Origin: Struthio camelus | Taxonomy: Eukaryota > Chordata > Aves > Struthioniformes > Struthionidae | Assembly (NCBI RefSeq): GCF_040807025.1 | Contig: NC_090946.1 | Location: 80,412,641-80,476,640 of the forward strand | Direction of reading: 5' to 3' | DNA length: 64,000 bases | Program-made: the position numbers and the translations under genes | Shown: piece by piece, positions 49,201 through 60,304 of the stretch | How the letters are laid out: the number at the start of each line of letters is the position of its first letter | How positions within the stretch are numbered: position 1 is the first letter of the stretch | The notes under the pieces: model-generated | What the model was told of the DNA's origin: nothing | Database searches by the model: none | The model's input: the letters and a program-made list of their open reading frames with translations, nothing else

Positions 49201-51165
49201 TTTCCCTTGGCTCAAGATCTTTGAGGAAAAAAAAGAAAGAGGGATATAACTAGCCAGAGAGCCTATTGCAAAACAGATATTGTGGGAGGAAGGGAAGCCT
49301 GAAAGCCAGTTTGAATTTACTTTTTATTTCTTTAAAGAAGCCTTTTCCACAGAGCTGCTGTCAAGTCTAGTGACTTAGAGGAACACAAAAATCCAGCCAC
49401 TTCAATGCAACAGAACTTGGAGTCCCTTGTCTTTCAAGGGATACAAGGGATGTTTGTATCCCTTGTCTTTCAAGGGATACAAACATCTACAAGTTGGAGC
49501 AATTGATAGGTCAGGCTTTAAGAGGCAAGACAGGTTATGCACATTATGCAGCATTTCTTATTTTGCTGCCACTTGATAGGCAGCGTATCTAACGCTGACA
49601 GCTTTTGGAACAGGCAGTTCACCCCAGCTTCCAGGTGTTTATGTTGGAAGGGGAAGAACCTAAATAGCTGAACAGCCCAATTACTCCAAGTTTCATATCA
49701 TCATGCGAATGTTGATGTCCTAGGGAAAAATGAAATCATAATTCCTATCAATGACACATCGGAGCGACGGAGCGATTTCGCTGTGTGTTAGCGATTCCTT
49801 TGTGAGGCTGGTGAACAGCTGAGAGCTGCAGAGTAAAGAATCTGAACGACAACAACAAAGCTGGAAGGAAAGTGCTGCCTATTTATGAAACAAGTCACCA
49901 AACTGGAAGGCAGGCGAGCAAAGGGCTGTTCATGAGAAACTGGAGCAGAAACAAAATATTCAGAGGAAGGGGAGGAGACAGCTAAGGCTTTAATAGATAA
50001 AGGAAAACAAGTGAAACGACTAGAGAAAGAAGAATTAAAAAAAAAAATCACAGAACACAAGTGATGAGGAAACCCAGAGAAAGAGGAATACAGATCAGCA
50101 ACAACAACAAGCAGCTCTGCACTGTCCCAGCAGCGATCTTTGTGTTAGAAAGGGGCCCACCTCTCCGGCCCTAGGCTGTTGTTTGGGGAGGCAAAAGGGG
50201 ATCTCTGGGTTTTTGTCTGACAACAAGCTGCAGAACAACAAGCCCAGTTCACAGCGGAGAGGAGAGATGGAGAGAAGGAGGGAGCGCAGCAACAATAGCA
50301 GAAGAGGCTCTAGCTGGTGACGTAATGGTTGGCATCACGCCAAGCCGGAGCAGCCCCTGCTGCTGCCACCACTTTCTGGTCCTCTTTAGACAAGGAGGAA
50401 TCAACTTAAAAATAAATAAATAAGCAAGCAAGCAAAGCAGCCCCTCCAGAGGGGGTCCTTGGCACTGCCAGCCCCTCGTGGGGTTGACAAGGGGCAGGGG
50501 CACATCTCTGCATTCCCCCCCCCACCAAGATCCTGAGCATCTCTCCGCATCCCCCAGGCCACCCCAAGCCTGCAGTCGAGGCACACGGTGGCACCCCTCT
50601 CCCCAAGCTAGGCTACTGAGAATATTTCCATGCACTCCTCCCCCCCCCCAAAAAAAAAACCCTAAGGTGTCCCTAAACGTGCCCGTCTCACCCTAAAAGC
50701 AGCCTTAAGGGCACACCTGGCAGCAGCACCCCCCGACCACCAAAGCCGGCTCCCTGCGGGCAGCACCTCCCCGAGCCGCCCCCCCCCCCCCAAACTTACC
50801 TCAGCGAAGTAGAGGTTGAGGAGACAGAGGCTGGCGAAGAGCAGGCAGCCGGGCAGGCAGTAGAGGAGCCAGTGGGCGAAGGGCTGCTGGAGGCGGAGGG
50901 CCTGCAGGGAGTTCTGCAGGTAGAAGGAGAAGAGCGTGGTCCTGAGGGCTGCCCAGAGCAGGCAGAGGAAGAGGCAGAGCGTGTGGTAGCTCAGCCGCCG
51001 CTCGCGGTAGTAGAGGAGCAGCCAGAGCTGCAGGTAGGCGAAGAGGAAGAGGGCGGCGTAGAGAGCCGTGTGGAGCACGGTGAGCCCCAGCTGCACGGCG
51101 TAGGGCACGGCGGCCCCCTCGGCCGGGGCCGCCCCCTCGGCCGGGGCCGCCGCCGTCGCGCTCAT
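37061..51165 (-). CDS. GPR137C: GPR137C, integral membrane protein GPR137C (7 coding exons, 399 aa)
   Basis: Seven-helix membrane protein of the GPR137 family; relatives sit in the lysosomal membrane and affect mTORC1. Seven minus-strand exons join in frame to 399 residues (human about 429; the difference I can place is mainly a shorter N-terminus). Helices lie at about 26-52, 61-83, 98-121, 139-162 and 177-200, then in exons 4 and 5. Conserved blocks include [64 protein letters not shown] and [15 protein letters not shown]. The tail has a DxxxLL signal (D374-L379), a lysosomal-sorting type motif. The start at 51165 was chosen because no family-like sequence lies upstream. GPR137C rather than GPR137B is supported by the ERO1A and TXNDC16 neighbours. 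Confidence 0.96.
38036..38151 (-). CDS. GPR137C: GPR137C coding exon 6
   Basis: Encodes [20 protein letters not shown] through LSRLGAREG. The donor is GTAAGC. Ends in phase 2. Confidence 0.95.
38291..38413 (-). CDS. GPR137C: GPR137C coding exon 5
   Basis: Encodes [20 protein letters not shown] through [11 protein letters not shown] (41 residues), helix 7. The acceptor is GTCCACAG and the donor is GTAGGC. Confidence 0.96.
38963..39112 (-). CDS. GPR137C: GPR137C coding exon 4
   Basis: Encodes [20 protein letters not shown] through [11 protein letters not shown] (50 residues), helix 6. The acceptor is TGTCCTAG and the donor is GTAAGT. A CR1 fragment starts about 60 bases upstream of the acceptor. 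Confidence 0.96.
39174..39331 (-). mobile_element. CR1 LINE 3' end fragment, minus strand
   Basis: The reverse complement shows the end of CR1 ORF2 (GGAGATATTCAAA-like block) and the tail AGATGATCTCCAGAGGTCCC followed by CTGTGATTCTG. More diverged than the other copies. It lies in GPR137C intron 3, sense to the gene. Confidence 0.9.
42440..42668 (-). CDS. GPR137C: GPR137C coding exon 3
   Basis: Encodes [20 protein letters not shown] through [11 protein letters not shown] (to residue 213), helices 4 and 5. The acceptor is CTTCTGCAG and the donor is GTAGGT. Confidence 0.97.
43445..43488 (-). CDS. GPR137C: GPR137C coding exon 2
   Basis: A 44-nt exon encoding [14 protein letters not shown] plus two bases of a lysine codon (human VICKVRCATELDRHK). 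The acceptor is TTTCCCCTAG and the donor is GTAAGT. Confidence 0.93.
46293..46343 (+). mobile_element. CR1 3' tail fragment
   Basis: About 50 bases matching only the CR1 terminus: AGATGATCTCCAGAGGTCCC, then two ATTCTGTG-type repeats. Confidence 0.85.
49423..49487. repeat. Tandem duplication with perfect 17-bp hairpin
   Basis: A 24-base segment at 49423-49446 recurs at 49459-49482. The second copy closes a perfect inverted repeat: GATGTTTGTATCCCTTG at 49449-49465 pairs with 49471-49487 around the loop TCTTT. Confidence 0.95.
50781..50791. repeat. C homopolymer next to GPR137C exon 1 donor
   Basis: A C-run just downstream of the exon 1 donor; on the transcript it is a G-run in the intron. Confidence 0.85.
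50800..51165 (-). CDS. GPR137C: GPR137C coding exon 1
   Basis: Encodes residues 1-122, covering helices 1-3 and ending [10 protein letters not shown]. The donor is GTAAGT. The N-terminus has a tandem PAEGAA pair. Phase 0. Confidence 0.95.
51113..51148. repeat. GPR137C: 18-bp perfect tandem duplication in GPR137C exon 1
   Basis: Two identical 18-base units, giving the doubled PAEGAA in the GPR137C N-terminus. Confidence 0.95.
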
Positions 51166-51469
51166 GGGGCAGCGGGAGGCAACGGCCCGCCAACGGTCGC
51201 CGCGCGGAGGGCGCGCCCGCCGGCCCCTCCCCTCAGCCCCGGCTGGACACCCCCATGCAACAAAGGGGAGCGCGCGCGCGCCCGCCCTCCTCGCTGCGCC
51301 GCCCGCCCGCCGCCAAACAACTCTCTGCCGGGGGACAATCAGCTGAGCCCGATTATTTGAGGCGCTCGCTCCTGGCAAGCGCGCGCTCCCCATTGGCTCC
51401 GCGCCGGCCCGCCCCCGCCGCGCCCATCCGCCGCGCGGAGTGGCCGCCGCCGCCTGTCACTCACGGCCT

Positions 51470-51507
51470 CTCCTCCTCCTCCTCCTCCTCCTCCTCCTCC
51501 TCCTCCT
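51470..51507. repeat. (TCC)n microsatellite
   Basis: About twelve TCC units in the promoter CpG island. Confidence 0.95.
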
Positions 51508-51718
51508 TCCCCCCCACCCCCCACCCCTCACCCCCGCGGCCGGCTCTTGCTTCTTGGGTTGCCGCCGCCGCCCGCCCCGCCCCGCCCCCTCGGGCAGTTG
51601 GGCGGGAGGCGCTGCCTCCCGCCCTCCTGCCCCCGCCCCTCGCCCTGGAGGGAGGGGCGGAGCGCGCGGCGCCGCTCGGCCTCGCGCCGCTGATTGGCGC
51701 GCGGGGCGGGCGCGAGCG

Positions 51719-52115
51719 GCGGCCGTTACGGGGGCGGCTCCGGGGTCCCCACAGCGCCAGGGCCGGGCCGGGGCGGCCGTTAGGGGGGCGGCTCTGGGGT
51801 CTCCACAGCGCCAGGGCCGGGCCGGGGCGGCCGTTAGGGGGGCGGCTCCGGGGTCCCCACAGCGCCAGGGCCGGAACCCGGCAGCCCTGGGGCCGGCCCC
51901 GGGTTCCCCACAGCGCCAGGGGTCTCAGGAGCTATAGGGGCAGTTCGGGGGTCCCCACAGCAACAGGGGTCCCAGGGGCTATAGGGGCAGTTCAGGGGTC
52001 CCCACAGTAACAGGGGTCCTTAGGGGCAGTTCAGGGGTCCCCACAGTAACAGGGTTCCCAGGAGGTGTAGGGGGCAGTTTTGGGGTGCCCACAGCAATAG
52101 GGGTAGAGAGCCTCA
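51719..52115. repeat. 54-bp minisatellite with decaying copies
   Basis: The GGCCGTTA block starts at 51721, 51775 and 51829, a 54-base period with few changes. The core GGGTCCCCACAGC..CAGGG then recurs with shorter, variable spacing (about 40-51 bases) to about 52115, with weaker traces to about 52330. Since 54 is a multiple of 3, ORFs run through it in two frames; these are not taken as genes. Confidence 0.9.
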
Positions 52116-55100
52116 CCATCGCAGAGGCAGATCGAGCATCTCTCTATCGAAAGGGGCAGATCTGGGGTCCCTCCAGCTACAGGGGCGCAGGTGCTGTAGG
52201 TCTAGCTTGGTGCTATAGGTCTAGCTTGGGAATCCCTGCAGCGCTAGGGGAGGATCTGGTGTCTTGGCACCATATAGGCTTTGCTGCTATAGGGCTAGAG
52301 GAGAAATTCTTGCAGCTCTTGGGGTGGATCTTGGCCCCTGCAGCAGTGCGCGTGGATGTGCAGGAGGAAGCACAGTGCCGTAGCTGCAGGTTGGGTCTCC
52401 AGTGTTGTGGGGGTATCTGAATGTAGCTCAGAGATCTGCTCATCTGTATGGGCAGAGATCCCCATGGCTATAGAGAAAGCTCAGAGATCATAGCAAGCAG
52501 GTAGGCAGTTCAGAGGCCCCTGTTGCTGTAGGAGCAGCTCAGAGGTCTTGGCTAGGGGCTCAGAGATCTCATCACTGGAAGGTCCGGACTGGCACAGATC
52601 TGCCTGATTTATTTCAGGCAGGGAGAGCAGTGGATTTGTGGCATCCATCTGCCAGTGTGTGGGACCTGGTTGTCTGACAAGCCATACAGCCAGGCCACAG
52701 ACCACGAGGGACTACTGGGGCCAGCAAGAGACCTTAACAGGTCCCAGCAGCCTTGGAGGAGGGACGAGAGAGGAGTACCTCAGCCCACCGCGGGAAGCAG
52801 TGCCCGGATGCTCTGGGTGACCCAGGTATGTGACACCCTTAAGCCGTATCAGACGCTGCCCAACAATATTATCCATGATCACAGAACCGGCTGCTTTCCA
52901 GCGTCTCCAGAAGGATAGGCCTTAGGGACATGCTAGACAGGGGCAAAGGACAGCTGGGGAGCACCAGTGGGTGACATTGTGGGCTGTCAGCTATGCACTG
53001 GCGTTGAAATGCTCCTCTTCTGTTGTGGGCAGCGGGTTAGGGCTGGAGTGTGTCCCCCTCCCCTCCCCTCCCCACCGTAGCCTTAGCTGCTGCACTCTGT
53101 GAGGCCATGTGGTGCTACTGGGTGCCAGGAAGTGGGACCTGAAAGTGAAAGTGAAACCTGCAGAGAAGTGGCCAGAAGTCCCTTTCCAGTGTCCCCAGCA
53201 GGAGATGGTGCAAAGCCACTGTGGAGAGGGAACATGGGAGTATCACAGAGAAAAACGCAGCGAGGCATAGCACACTGGACAACAGGCCACCATTTAGTTT
53301 GTTTTAAATCTTATTTCCATCCCTGTTGATGATCTTTGAGAAAGCAAAAGGTTCCCTGTGGCGGAAGATGCAGCTTCCATAGCTCATGATAGTCTACCCC
53401 ATGGGTACCCTCATCTGCTTATTCCGGGCCTGTAACTCACATGCCCACACCAGAGCCTTTCTCCCACCCCAGGGCTCCTGCCTGCCTAATGTGGGATCTG
53501 AAAACTAGACGTGTCTGGTGTGTGGGGTCACAGACTGGGGGAGAGGCAGTGGCTCTCGGAGTCGCTGGGGGAAGTGTTACTGGGGTGGAGAGGAGCTCTG
53601 TTATCATATGACTTAATGTGCCAGATGTGCCTCCAGTCACATGAGCCGTCCTGGCGCTGATTTGTGCAGCAGACTGGTTACAGAGCAGTCTGCAGCATCC
53701 TTAAAATGCTATTAGTAAAAAGTGTATCTGTCTGTGCACAAAGGGCCTGTCAGTTCTCTGGATTGGAATAGTGTTTGTGGATAAATATTGGATAAATAAC
53801 TGCTGCAGTGAGGCTATAGGTTCTTTCTGGAAGCAGCGTACGGGGTTTCTTCTGGGTTCCCAGCATGAGCAGCATGACTGGGAAGCTTTTCAGTACATTC
53901 AATGTAGCTATAAGCATCTTCTCGTGATTGTAGGGTCAAAGCCATAACAGCACCTGACGAGGCGGCACCGTTCTGATTGGGGCTGGCGGGGGTAGGAACA
54001 TAACCTGATTTCTTCCAGTCACAGGCTGTAACATGTGCCTTCACCACAGGTTGCTGGGGAGAAGGGGCAGGTGGAAATGGTCAGTGCGTATTTTGGTTCC
54101 ATGGTTGTGAGTGAGTGTGGTCACATTCCAAAGTGATGAAAAACCAGCTCAGCCTTGTAACAACTCAAGAGAGTGGCAAACAGCTGCTTTCTGACTTTGT
54201 TCAGATCAGCACTTTCAGAGAACTTGGGTTCAGAAGTTTTGAAAAGAGCTGGCCGATGAGGTCTCTGTTCCAGCAAAACTGTTCAGTGCTAATTAATAAG
54301 ATTTGTCAGCTGATTAGGGGAAAGCTGATGCTGGCCACTCTCAGAGGTGAGCAGCCTGTGATGAAATCTATGCAAAATAAGGTAATACTCAATAAGGAAA
54401 GCAGTGAGGTTGCTGCTGGTCAGCTTGGATTAAAAGACAACGGATTCTATAAAGCTAACACATAACTTCACCCAGGGAAAAAAAAAGACTTATATTCCAT
54501 GATAAAAGTGTTGCTGTGATACACGTTGATGGCTGTCAGGCATATGACTTGGAGTTGCATGATCTTTTGATGAATTAAAAACTCGGAGGTCACAAGACAA
54601 AGCTAACCCCAAGTCAGAGAAGTGACAGCAGGCTGACAGTTTTAGATAATCAGTGGATTGTCAGTGGAGAGTAAGCATTGTCCAGATGTGCTTTAATGGG
54701 ATCTCAAGGATGGTTTCTGTGACCCTGAAGATTCATTCTATCATATCCTTAGGAAAAAATGAGTTTGCAGAGAATACAGTGATTGGGACAGTCTCCATGT
54801 CCTAGACAAACTAGCTGCAAGCAAGTTTGATACATGCAGTGATGACAAATCAAGTCAAACACCTCCACATAAAGACTACAGGTTTGCTGAGCTGGGCACC
54901 AGTTTTTAAAGCTGGTATCCTGGGAAAGGCTTGCTGGTCAGGCAGTCATGTATGGCTAGTGGGATTCATGTGTGATCTGGAGAACAGAAGGTTGGATGAA
55001 AGAGGTTTTCATAGAGATTCATAGTGCTTCTCCCTTCTCTTGTGAATCTTAAAAAAACACTTCTCATTGCCCTCCTTCGAATGAAACAGGTTGCAGCTTC

Positions 55101-58100
55101 CTCCGTAATAAATCCTGGCAGCCAGGAATGGAAGAAGAGTTAAGAGGAAGACTTCTTCTTAAGAGTCTCTGCAGAGAAGGTGAGGATGACCTAGGGAAGC
55201 CTGGCTGTGCAGTAGAAGATGTTCTCACGCCAAACATGAGAATGTGGATCTAGACCTGCAGCAGCAGGAGGGCAGCAGCAACTGGGACTTCAGTGCGGTA
55301 GCAAGGGCCTGAGAGGAGGGTCTGCAGAATAGCTCCTGGAGTCCCTGGGAGGATGCGAGGTATCAGGGGACGGTAGATGGGATCACAAAGGTGACTGAGG
55401 GATCTCAGCCTGTGGTTACTGCGGTGGGTGACAGGGCCTGGAGCACATCCCCTTTCAAGGAGTTAAGTTGGTTAAGTTAAGGAGTTTAGTTGGCTGATTC
55501 AAAGGTCAGCTCCTTCACTGGTAAGAGGTGTTGTGAAGAAAGCTAGAAGTGAGGGCCTCCCTGTGCTTTCCCTTTGGAACTGCTTTTAAGCTGAGCCTTT
55601 ACTGCTGGCCCCTGCCTGTGCTATATCGCAGCTGTGCAGCAGCTATGTCTGGGCCTGGTCTCCTGCCTCTGCCAGTCTGACTGTGATGCGGACTCACTGG
55701 CTTGGCTTTCCAGTTTCACCTGGGATCTGCCTCATCATTATGGACTTGCTGGGTGCTCGGTTGCTGGCTGTGCCTGACTGTTGTCTGTGGCCCTGATCCT
55801 GGGGCATGCCACTCTGCGTGCCAGCTCCTTGTTGGTGAGGTCACTGCTTGTGTCTACATTATTATCATGCTCACAGCACACCGCTCCTGGTGGAGCAGTT
55901 AGCCTTCACTGCCCCCTGACAGTGGGATTCCCACGCAAAATTGATGTGACTCAGGCAGTTTAGGCCAACACAAAATTTTGTACTGTGTGTCTCTATTGTA
56001 TTTGGTTTCATTCTAGGTCATCTACAGCTGCTTTTACCACCTCACCTGGCTCTATCTTGAAGGAATAAGGGTGAAAACATGAGCCAGGTCTTGCATATTG
56101 GCTATGGTGTGCTAGGTTGCCCCGTGGCCTGTGGGTTTAAGTGCTTCCCAGTAGTTTAACAGAGCGCTTCCCTGAGTGAGAGCAGCCAGAATATGGCTGT
56201 AATTTGTGCCAGTTGCCTGTGGCAGCTAAGATGCTTTCTCATCAGCAGGGATTTGCTAGGGTAGAAGAGGTTTTACCTACAGCCTCTTCCCTGGATGCTT
56301 TTGAGCTCTTGTGGGAGATCCTTTGCCTAGGAGTCGCTCCTGCAGAAGGGAACTGGTTCAAGCATCCCTGGTAATCCTACAAGTGGCTGCAGTACAGAGT
56401 TCTGGCTATTTCCAGCCTCATGGTGTTATTTTTTTCACTAATGAAAGAGAGGTGACAAATATGCCTGCAAAGACTGAGTCTGGAAAGCTGGGTAACGGTG
56501 GCAATGTTAAACATCCTCGTGGAGCTGCCATTGTGTGCTGCATCACTTCGGTACCCAGTCACTACACAGCTCCAGCAGAGTACCTCTGACAGGGCCTCAC
56601 TGTGACGCTCTGAACCTGGCGGGAGCTTTGACACCACCAGGCAGGAAGCACTGAGAAGGGTGGGGCTGGAGGGGCTCTCGGAGGTTTCTCCCCTGCATCC
56701 AGGCTTAGCCAGCTCTGTCTAAGCTTTCTAAGTGATGTTTGGCCAACCTGTTCCTAAAATCCTCTGAGGGCGGTGATTCCCCCCATCCCCAGACAAACAA
56801 TTCCGGTGTTCCACCACCAAGCTTTGAGTGCTTTAAAGACTGCTGTTAATCCCTTGATACTGTTTGAATATAGATCCAGCTTTACAACTGGGCAAAATCA
56901 GGCTTCATCTTGACTGCAGAGGAATATTCGAGTCCCAAGACTTGCTGGGAAGCCCTTAAGCCTACAGGGTTAAGGTGTGCCTAGCACAGCACAGCCAGTA
57001 CCCTCAGTATGCCACCAGCATCTTTCTTGCACTTGTATCGTGGTCATTGCTTTAGGAGCAGAATCTCTCTTGGCATTTCCTATCTTCATCCCCCATACCC
57101 TCACCCTTCCATCCTCGTGCTGTATGATAGATGATGACAAGTGAAAAATAAGGCCTTGATTCTCTGGTCTGGACTGGGATGCGCTTGCTGGATGATACAG
57201 TGAGAGGAGAGGGCTGACGGCCCTCTTGGTACAAATTAAATTTGCATGGACAGTAAAGTCACATTTTTCAAAGGCTTTGCTTGCGCTCTCCAAAGAGCAA
57301 GGAAACAAAGTAGCCCATCTGTTTATCAGAGTCCTTGTGTTCCCATCTGAAGGCAGACAAAACATTCATAAACAACAAGGGAAGATAGTCAGCATTTTAC
57401 TAAGTGTTGGTGGAAAAGCAGATCTAGCCAGTGGAAGCGGCAGGGCAGGTTCCCAAGAGTGTGGGATCTAGCCCTTGCTGCCACCCATGGCATGAGGTCT
57501 CACCCTGTGTTTTCCATCTCGGCTGCTCTGTGCCGTAGCTGTGGGAGTTGTGGACTAGCTGCTATGTGAGTCTTGACTTTGCCTCTAGAGTGAGAACGGG
57601 CCCTACTTTACAGTAGTTTAAGAAGAGGTGCACTCAGTGGCCTCAGCCATGATATTTGGGGCAAAATGGGAGATGGGAAGAGGAGGAGGATGGGATGATA
57701 TGATACAAGCAAAGGTGATATAATCACTGACCCTCCGATTTCTTACTGGGGCATGTAGATCCTGTTGTAATACTGACTTTGAAGGAACAGGTCAACAGAC
57801 TGAGAACAGTTTTTTCTTCTGTGAACAATGAGTGGAGATGTGTTTTCAATGGTTAACAGCTTGAATGTGTTCATGGGGCCTGACTCACACAGGAGGAAAA
57901 AAAAAATGCCGCAAATCCAGGAAATTCCCATTTTTACTTCTGGGATTTGCATCATTGCTACAGGGAGCCAGAGTTTGGGGCTGGAGAGGACTCGGGGCTT
58001 GGGGCTCGGGAAATGCAATAGGGACTCTAGAAAGAGGGTGGGGAGAGGGGTCGATAGAATGATGCGGCACAGAGGGAACCCCCCCAGGCAGGACGGAGGA

Positions 58101-60101
58101 ATAAGGAAAGGAGAGGACACAGGAGGGAATAGGGAAAGAGTGGGCACACCATTGTGTGTGAAGGGCTAGAAAAGCATGGGGATGTGAGGGGCTAGGGTGG
58201 TGGGGGAGAGAGCAAGGGAATATATTGGGGCATAAACAGTTGACTGTGGGAGAGGTGCAAGGAGAGAAACAGTAGTCACGCAGAAATGTGAAAAGGGTGC
58301 ATGCTGGAGAAAGCACAAGTGCCAGAGGGGATGTGAAGAGGGATCAAGGCTGGGGAGAATTTGGAGTTGTGTTTTAAACTGCTGGCACCATCCTTGAGGT
58401 ATAACTCTGTGAAGTCTCCGAGTCGTCGGAGACTGCTCCTTTGGCCTTGCCTTCTTGCTGATAAGCTCTCCTGTTTGACCCAGGTTGGCTCCCACATGCC
58501 AGGAATGAATTTATTTTTCCAACCCACCGTAGCCAAGCTTGTCATTTAATAACCACCCCCCACCCCGATCTCTGTCTCCTCTGTCAGCCAGATGAACAGA
58601 TGGAAAGGCAAAGGGACAGAAATGCCTAGCACTTCCCAAACTGGGAAAGAAGAGAATCAGAGCCTTTCAGATGAGAAGAAAAGATTTCTTTCCTTTTTCA
58701 GCTCTGTCTCTGTTCCTTTGTGCTGCTCAGGCCTAACCAAACACCTCACCTACATGCAAGAAAGAGAGGGAGCCCCTGCAGGGTGAGCATGCCTGTCTTT
58801 CACTAATTCCCTGCTCTCGGAGCAAGGCAGGGGGGCTTGTTTTCGAGCATTTGAGTTTGGGCTCATCACAGAGCAGTGATAGTGAGCTGGCAGCATCTGA
58901 TGCAGAGGGAATGATAGTTCATGTACACAGGGGCATTTGTTAAAGAAAACAGCTGCAGCTCATGATGCAAAGCAAACAGCTTCTTCATGGCTTGAATTCC
59001 AGCTTTGTTTCCTTTGTTGACCAGGAACCAGCCTTGTGTTAGCATACTCAGCAGCAAAGGCTTGTACCTGAATAGCAGGCTGCAAAGGAACCTGGTATTA
59101 AACAGGGGAATGAAGTAGGGAGGATGTTTTCTTATCCTTCTCTCATTTGTGGTTCTCTTGCTCGGAGTTAATTGTCCACATGAAGCTCTCCTTATCCCTT
59201 TTATCTGAGCAAGAAGAGTTAAAGAGCTGTGGCAAGGCACCTGTGGGAGGGCTGCTGGTGAACCCTTACAGCAGTCTTGTACTCTTGGTCTTTGCCCTGT
59301 TCTCTGAAGCATCTCACATACTTCCAGCACGGTGCCTTGGCTTCTCTCCCAACCAGTTCCACATGGAGTCCTGGAGTGGGAGGGAAGCTGCTAGGCCTGT
59401 CCTGCAGCCAGGTATGTGTCACTGATTTTGCTCCCGTGGCAGCAGTGTCAAACAGAGTAACTCGAAGCTTGGCCTGAGCAAGACATCGCAGGCTCGAGGA
59501 GTTCTTACAAACTGCTCTCCTGTTTGATCTAACCGAAACCTTGAACTCCAGAGGAATGGGGCAGACGCTCGTGGGGAGGGCTCTTAAACCTGCCCAGGTC
59601 ATCTGTGGCAGTCTAGAGTGAACAGTATGGCCCTTTCCTTTGTGAACACCTTATGCAGTGGCGTTTACAACACTGATTGCATCCTCAAAGGTTTCTAATG
59701 ACAATTCAAAGAGTTTGGGTTTTTTTATGATACTGACACTGTTTTCTGCCTGCAGGCCTAATTTCTGTTTGACTATCTTTAACTATCTCAAAAAAAAAAA
59801 AAAAAGAGAGAAAGAAAGAAAGAAGAACAGCCCTAAACTGAAAGTACTGAGATGTAAGTACTTGCAGATGTAGCTCAGAGGAAAGGGAACAGCCTTTGCT
59901 GTCATCTTTGCAGTTGTGTGAATCACCTGCTGTTCTAGCAATTAGTTCATGATGCCTTCAGGATGTTTATGTAACTATCGCATGTGGAAATTGCAGTTAC
60001 GCTGCAGCTACTTAAACAGAAGACACTCCTATATGTTCATATACATATATATGTGTGTATGTATGTATGTGTGCATGTGTGTGTTTTTTTTTTTTTTCCA
60101 G
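52116..60101 (+). other. TXNDC16: Probable TXNDC16 first intron (5' end unplaced)
   Basis: No recognisable exon, repeat family or RNA gene over 8 kb. It contains a 9-bp hairpin (58413-58434) and, near its end, a TGTA/TG microsatellite (about 60045-60083). The noncoding first exon of TXNDC16 must lie near the left end, but I cannot fix its donor. Confidence 0.6.
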
Positions 60102-60304
60102 TTGTGGGTTTTCCGTGCCTGTAACTGATACCACCACGTCAGCCCAAATGGACGGATGGATTTGTTCCTTCTCTTTCCTTTTCTTCTGTGCTTCTTCCCT
60201 GCCATTGCTGGGAAATGCAAATCTGCTGCAGGAGTTGGGCCCCCAGGAGTATTTCAGTAGCTTGCAAGCTGGCAGAGCGTCCCTGGCTTTTTTCAGCCAC
60301 AATG
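60102..60304 (+). CDS. TXNDC16: TXNDC16 exon with start codon (coding from 60148)
   Basis: The acceptor is a T14 run then CCAG at 60098-60101. Bases 60102-60147 are 5'UTR and coding residues 1-52 follow, ending in phase 1. The donor is GTATGT. Confidence 0.92.

Larger units (their letters stand above)
43489..50799 (-). other. GPR137C: GPR137C intron 1
   Basis: A 7.3-kb intron. It holds a short CR1 tail (46293-46343), a 36-bp-period duplication forming a perfect hairpin (49423-49487) and a C-run/A-run near 50641-50660. ORFs of up to 139 codons show no known domain. Confidence 0.8.
50700..51930. promoter_or_regulatory. CpG island, candidate GPR137C/TXNDC16 two-way promoter
   Basis: CpG-rich block over GPR137C exon 1 and about 750 bases upstream. 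It has two reverse CCAAT boxes (ATTGG at 51392-51396 and 51693-51697) and a GC box at 51703-51710. GPR137C runs left and TXNDC16 runs right, and the first visible TXNDC16 exon has a splice acceptor, so its noncoding first exon probably starts here. The exact starts are not visible. Confidence 0.7.

Noticed and set aside
51255-52010. Long ORFs (251 and 165 codons) across the CpG island and minisatellite
   Set aside because: They exist because the GC-rich 54-bp repeat is a multiple of 3 and lacks stops. Two frames are open at once and no protein family is recognisable.
58413-58434. Short hairpin (9-bp stem, GTCG loop)
   Set aside because: Too short, with no T-run, host gene or conservation evidence; expected by chance in 64 kb.
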